The translations under genes and the position numbers were made by a program. Source: Methylomonas sp. (GTDB lineage: Bacteria; Pseudomonadota; Gammaproteobacteria; Methylococcales; Methylomonadaceae). From it: a stretch of DNA of 9,164 nt. Numbering within the stretch: the first letter of the stretch is position 1; each line of letters begins with the position of its first letter. Positions 7,506 through 9,164 of this stretch are shown here, piece by piece. Below the pieces are notes generated by a model. The model searched no databases. It was not told the origin of the DNA and saw nothing but the letters and a program-made list of their open reading frames with translations. The stretch lies in contig JAQTYP010000112.1 in assembly GCA_028688235.1 (NCBI GenBank), positions 1 through 9,164 on the forward strand. Direction: 5' to 3'.

Positions 7506-8432
7506 ATGCGAAAAATAGCCGCCAAAGTAGCGAAACGATTACTCAAAGCCCGGAACAGCACTGTCATTGACCTCGCCGACTATCGCCAACAGCGGCAGGA
7601 AGCCGATGCCCTGTTCAGCGAGATCAACACCACTCAGCAGAATGTAGAAGCCGGATACGATTTGCAACATGCCGTTTATATCCATGCGCAAAATCTGTTA
7701 TCCGTATTGGTGGATTGTTTGCAGGATATTCCGGAACCCGCCTTGAGCCGATTTTTCAATGCCATTGCCGAGGCCGATGATGATTACCATCCTGAAGGTC
7801 CGCCTATGAGCCCTCTGACCAAAAGCTATTTTAATTGTTGGCTGCTATTTGATTTGACGATAGGCCTGGACAAGGAAACCCTGGCAACAATTGCGATCGA
7901 TCTCTCCCGACAGCTTGGCCTGGACAGGCAGATGGTCGAAGCCATGGAAAAAATGCAGCAATCCCGGATGGGGATTTATGAATTCATGAGCCAGAGGAAT
8001 GGTCGCATTTTACTCAAGGAGCTCACTCAAGAACAAATCATCGAATGCGTTTGTCCTGCCGGTTACCAAGGCACGCATCAAGGCGAACTGTGGTTTGCCC
8101 GAGTCTTGCCGCCCATATCGGATGACTTCGATTACAGCGTGATAATCACGACGCCGTACGTGTTAGTCAATCCCGATAAAAACGGCTGGCTGGCCTATCT
8201 TGCCCGGACGATTACCGGCAAGAAATCCAAAACCACCGCAGCCAATTTGGAACAGTTGATGAAACAGGGCTTATCGCCTTGTTATTGGCATGAGTATATT
8301 TTCGAGGCGTATCTGGACGCCAGAAATGAGGTAATTTTCTTAACCGGCTTGCCCGATATTCAGTCCAGCCGGCCCCACGCGACGGACATAAAAAAATTTG
8401 CGGCCATTCTACCGGAGGCTACGCCGAGTTGA
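7506..8432 (+). CDS. Uncharacterised 308-residue protein divergent from the sensor kinase
   Basis: I do not recognise a named family. The protein is soluble, with no signal peptide or membrane segment. It has a basic amphipathic N-terminus (about residues 2-16), a helical region with many acidic residues (30-165), and a C-terminal part that looks alpha/beta. The most distinctive stretches are PPMSPLTKSYFNCWLLFD (99-116), CVCPAGYQGTHQGELWFARV (181-200) and SVIITTPYVLVNP (211-223). Their composition suggests a conserved domain rather than random coding. CVC at 181-183 could bind metal, but there is no full ligand set. It is the only plus-strand gene here. It is convergent with nirG and divergent from the kinase. 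The ATG is the first start after an in-frame TAA (7500-7502) but lacks a Shine-Dalgarno. The ORF is open over its whole length with codon use like its neighbours, so it is very likely real. Confidence 0.85.
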   Translation: MRKIAAKVAKRLLKARNSTVIDLADYRQQRQEADALFSEINTTQQNVEAGYDLQHAVYIHAQNLLSVLVDCLQDIPEPALSRFFNAIAEADDDYHPEGPPMSPLTKSYFNCWLLFDLTIGLDKETLATIAIDLSRQLGLDRQMVEAMEKMQQSRMGIYEFMSQRNGRILLKELTQEQIIECVCPAGYQGTHQGELWFARVLPPISDDFDYSVIITTPYVLVNPDKNGWLAYLARTITGKKSKTTAANLEQLMKQGLSPCYWHEYIFEAYLDARNEVIFLTGLPDIQSSRPHATDIKKFAAILPEATPS

Positions 8433-8626
8433 ACCTCGCATCCTCGCTCCCACGCTCATTGCTATACTCAAGTTGCCAGCAGGACGCGAGCATCCAGTGC
8501 CACGGAGGTAACCTCGAGCTATCCTGTCGGACTGGATTCGCTTCGCGCTCTACGGCTCCGACATAAATATCTAAGGATGAGCGAAGGACCGTGGGAACCA
8601 GAACTCACTCTGCCACCTTAATGACT
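8433..8626. repeat. Intergenic repeat-rich region between convergent genes, right border of inserted block
   Basis: These 194 bases lie between the ends of the unknown plus-strand gene and nirG and do not encode a protein I would call. They hold an inverted repeat TGTCGGA (8525-8531) / TCCGACA (8557-8563), flanked by a wider pair ATCCT (8521-8525) / AGGAT (8574-8578). There is also a small near-palindrome GAGGTAACCTC (8505-8515), and GGGAACCAGAA (8593-8603), which is repeated at 4165-4175. CTCCCACGCTC near 8446 recalls the CCCACG/CGTGGG palindromes often dispersed between genes in methanotroph genomes; that is recollection, not a search. The hairpins could stop both convergent transcripts, but no T-run follows them. 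Confidence 0.5.
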
Positions 8627-9070
8627 TCAAGCCTCAAACCGCAAACCTACAAAATATTCGACGATCTTGGGCATGTTGTAAACGCTCAAACCGGTTTGGT
8701 TTTCGATTTTTGCGATGACGCTTTGCACTTGTTCCGGCTTTTCGGTGGCCAGCACGAACCACATGTTCAAGACATGGTTGCGGGCGTAGTTGTGGGCGAC
8801 TTCCGGGAAGGCGTTGACGATGTCCGTCACTTCGTCGAAGCGCTGTTCCGGCACTTTCAGCGCCGCCAGCGTCAACGCTCCGCCCATTTGTTCGGCGTGA
8901 TACATCGGCCCGAAACGCGACAACACGCCGTCGGCCAGCAGTGCTTGCAAACGGTTTAGCAAGTCGGCTTCGGCCAGCCCCAATTCCTCGGCGACTCGGC
9001 GATACGGCGACTCGCAAATCGGAAAGCCTTGTTGCAGGCGATTGACGATGGTTTTGTCGATGGCGTCCAT
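8627..9070 (-). CDS. nirG: Siroheme decarboxylase subunit, NirG/NirD type (AsnC/Lrp-like fold)
   Basis: This 147-residue subunit of the siroheme decarboxylase makes 12,18-didecarboxysiroheme for heme d1. Residues 1-56 form a winged helix (MDAIDKTIVNRLQQGFPICE, then YRRVAEELGLAEADLL). The C-terminal ligand domain carries YARNH (95-99) and LNMWFVLA (101-108), typical of the NirD/NirG half that pairs with the NirL/NirH half encoded at 3644-4123. The frame extends upstream to an ATG at 9160, adding 30 basic residues. I choose the ATG at 9070 because family members begin with M-D-x-x-D, and because the extension overlaps the tail of another gene whose stop lies 4 nt before 9070. It is called nirG rather than nirD because another subunit-like gene precedes it. 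Normally nirH would follow directly; here a convergent gene and a kinase intervene. Confidence 0.88.
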   Translation of the reverse strand: MDAIDKTIVNRLQQGFPICESPYRRVAEELGLAEADLLNRLQALLADGVLSRFGPMYHAEQMGGALTLAALKVPEQRFDEVTDIVNAFPEVAHNYARNHVLNMWFVLATEKPEQVQSVIAKIENQTGLSVYNMPKIVEYFVGLRFEA

Positions 9071-9074
9071 CAAT

Positions 9075-9164
9075 TTAAATCGCGCGCGGTTCGAGCGAGG
9101 CTTGGTTCGGTAGCGCCGGCTCGGAAGCGGTTTGAACTTGCGCCGGTGCGCGGCGGGCATACAA
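9075..9164 (-). CDS. 3' end of an upstream gene, probably a NirL-type subunit (truncated by window edge)
   Basis: From the window edge the minus strand reads LYARRAPAQVQT and continues, 29 codons in all, to a TAA at 9075-9077, 4 nt before the nirG start. The frame differs from that of nirG. The spacing is that of coupled operon genes. LYARR may correspond to LYSTK near the end of the NirH-like protein at 3644-4123, and nirL normally precedes nirG, so a NirL-type (or NirD-L fusion) tail with a Pro/Ala/Glu-rich extension is a reasonable guess. The piece is too short for firm identification. Confidence 0.5.
   Translation of the reverse strand: MYARRAPAQVQTASEPALPNQASLEPRAI

Noticed and set aside
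4189..8626. The inserted block as a transposon or prophage
   Set aside because: No transposase, integrase, long terminal inverted repeats or att-tRNA site is visible; only the short direct repeat supports insertion.

Overview
The window looks like a piece of chromosome from a nitrogen-fixing, denitrification-capable proteobacterium. The protein styles (DraT/DraG, NirG/H/J and an octapeptide-repeat protein) would fit a gammaproteobacterial methanotroph of the Methylomonas/Methylobacter kind. That placement is an inference from gene content and sequence feel, not a search result. There are no rRNA, tRNA, CRISPR or transposase genes. Both ends of the window cut through genes.

Layout on the minus strand, read from high to low coordinate. 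The 3' tail of a gene (9075-9164, probably nirL-like) is followed after 4 nt by nirG (8627-9070). After an interruption come nirH (3644-4123) and nirJ (2498-3640), then draT (1636-2445) and draG (755-1639), whose reading frames overlap by 4 nt. Last is the 5' part of a repeat-protein gene (1-483, running off the window). NirG and NirH are AsnC/Lrp-like siroheme decarboxylase subunits and NirJ is the radical SAM enzyme of heme d1 synthesis. Heme d1 is the cofactor of cytochrome cd1 nitrite reductase NirS. DraT and DraG reversibly ADP-ribosylate nitrogenase iron protein, switching nitrogen fixation off and on.

The usual nirG-nirH-nirJ order is interrupted between nirG and nirH by about 4.4 kb. 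This block holds a 1065-residue membrane hybrid histidine kinase (4189-7386, minus) and a divergently transcribed 308-residue protein of unknown function (7506-8432, plus). The block is bracketed by an 11-bp direct repeat (GGGAACCAGAA at 4165-4175 and 8593-8603) lying in intergenic DNA with inverted repeats. This suggests that a dispersed palindromic repeat family was involved in the rearrangement.

The most notable items are: (i) a protein built from the first residue of back-to-back octapeptides (20 units seen, no signal peptide), incomplete here and absent from a simple complete-ORF listing; (ii) the sensor-kinase/unknown-protein module splitting the heme d1 cluster; (iii) draTG placed directly behind nirHJ, joining nitrogenase control to nitrite-reductase cofactor synthesis; (iv) a corrected nirG start, revealing the end of another gene at the window edge.
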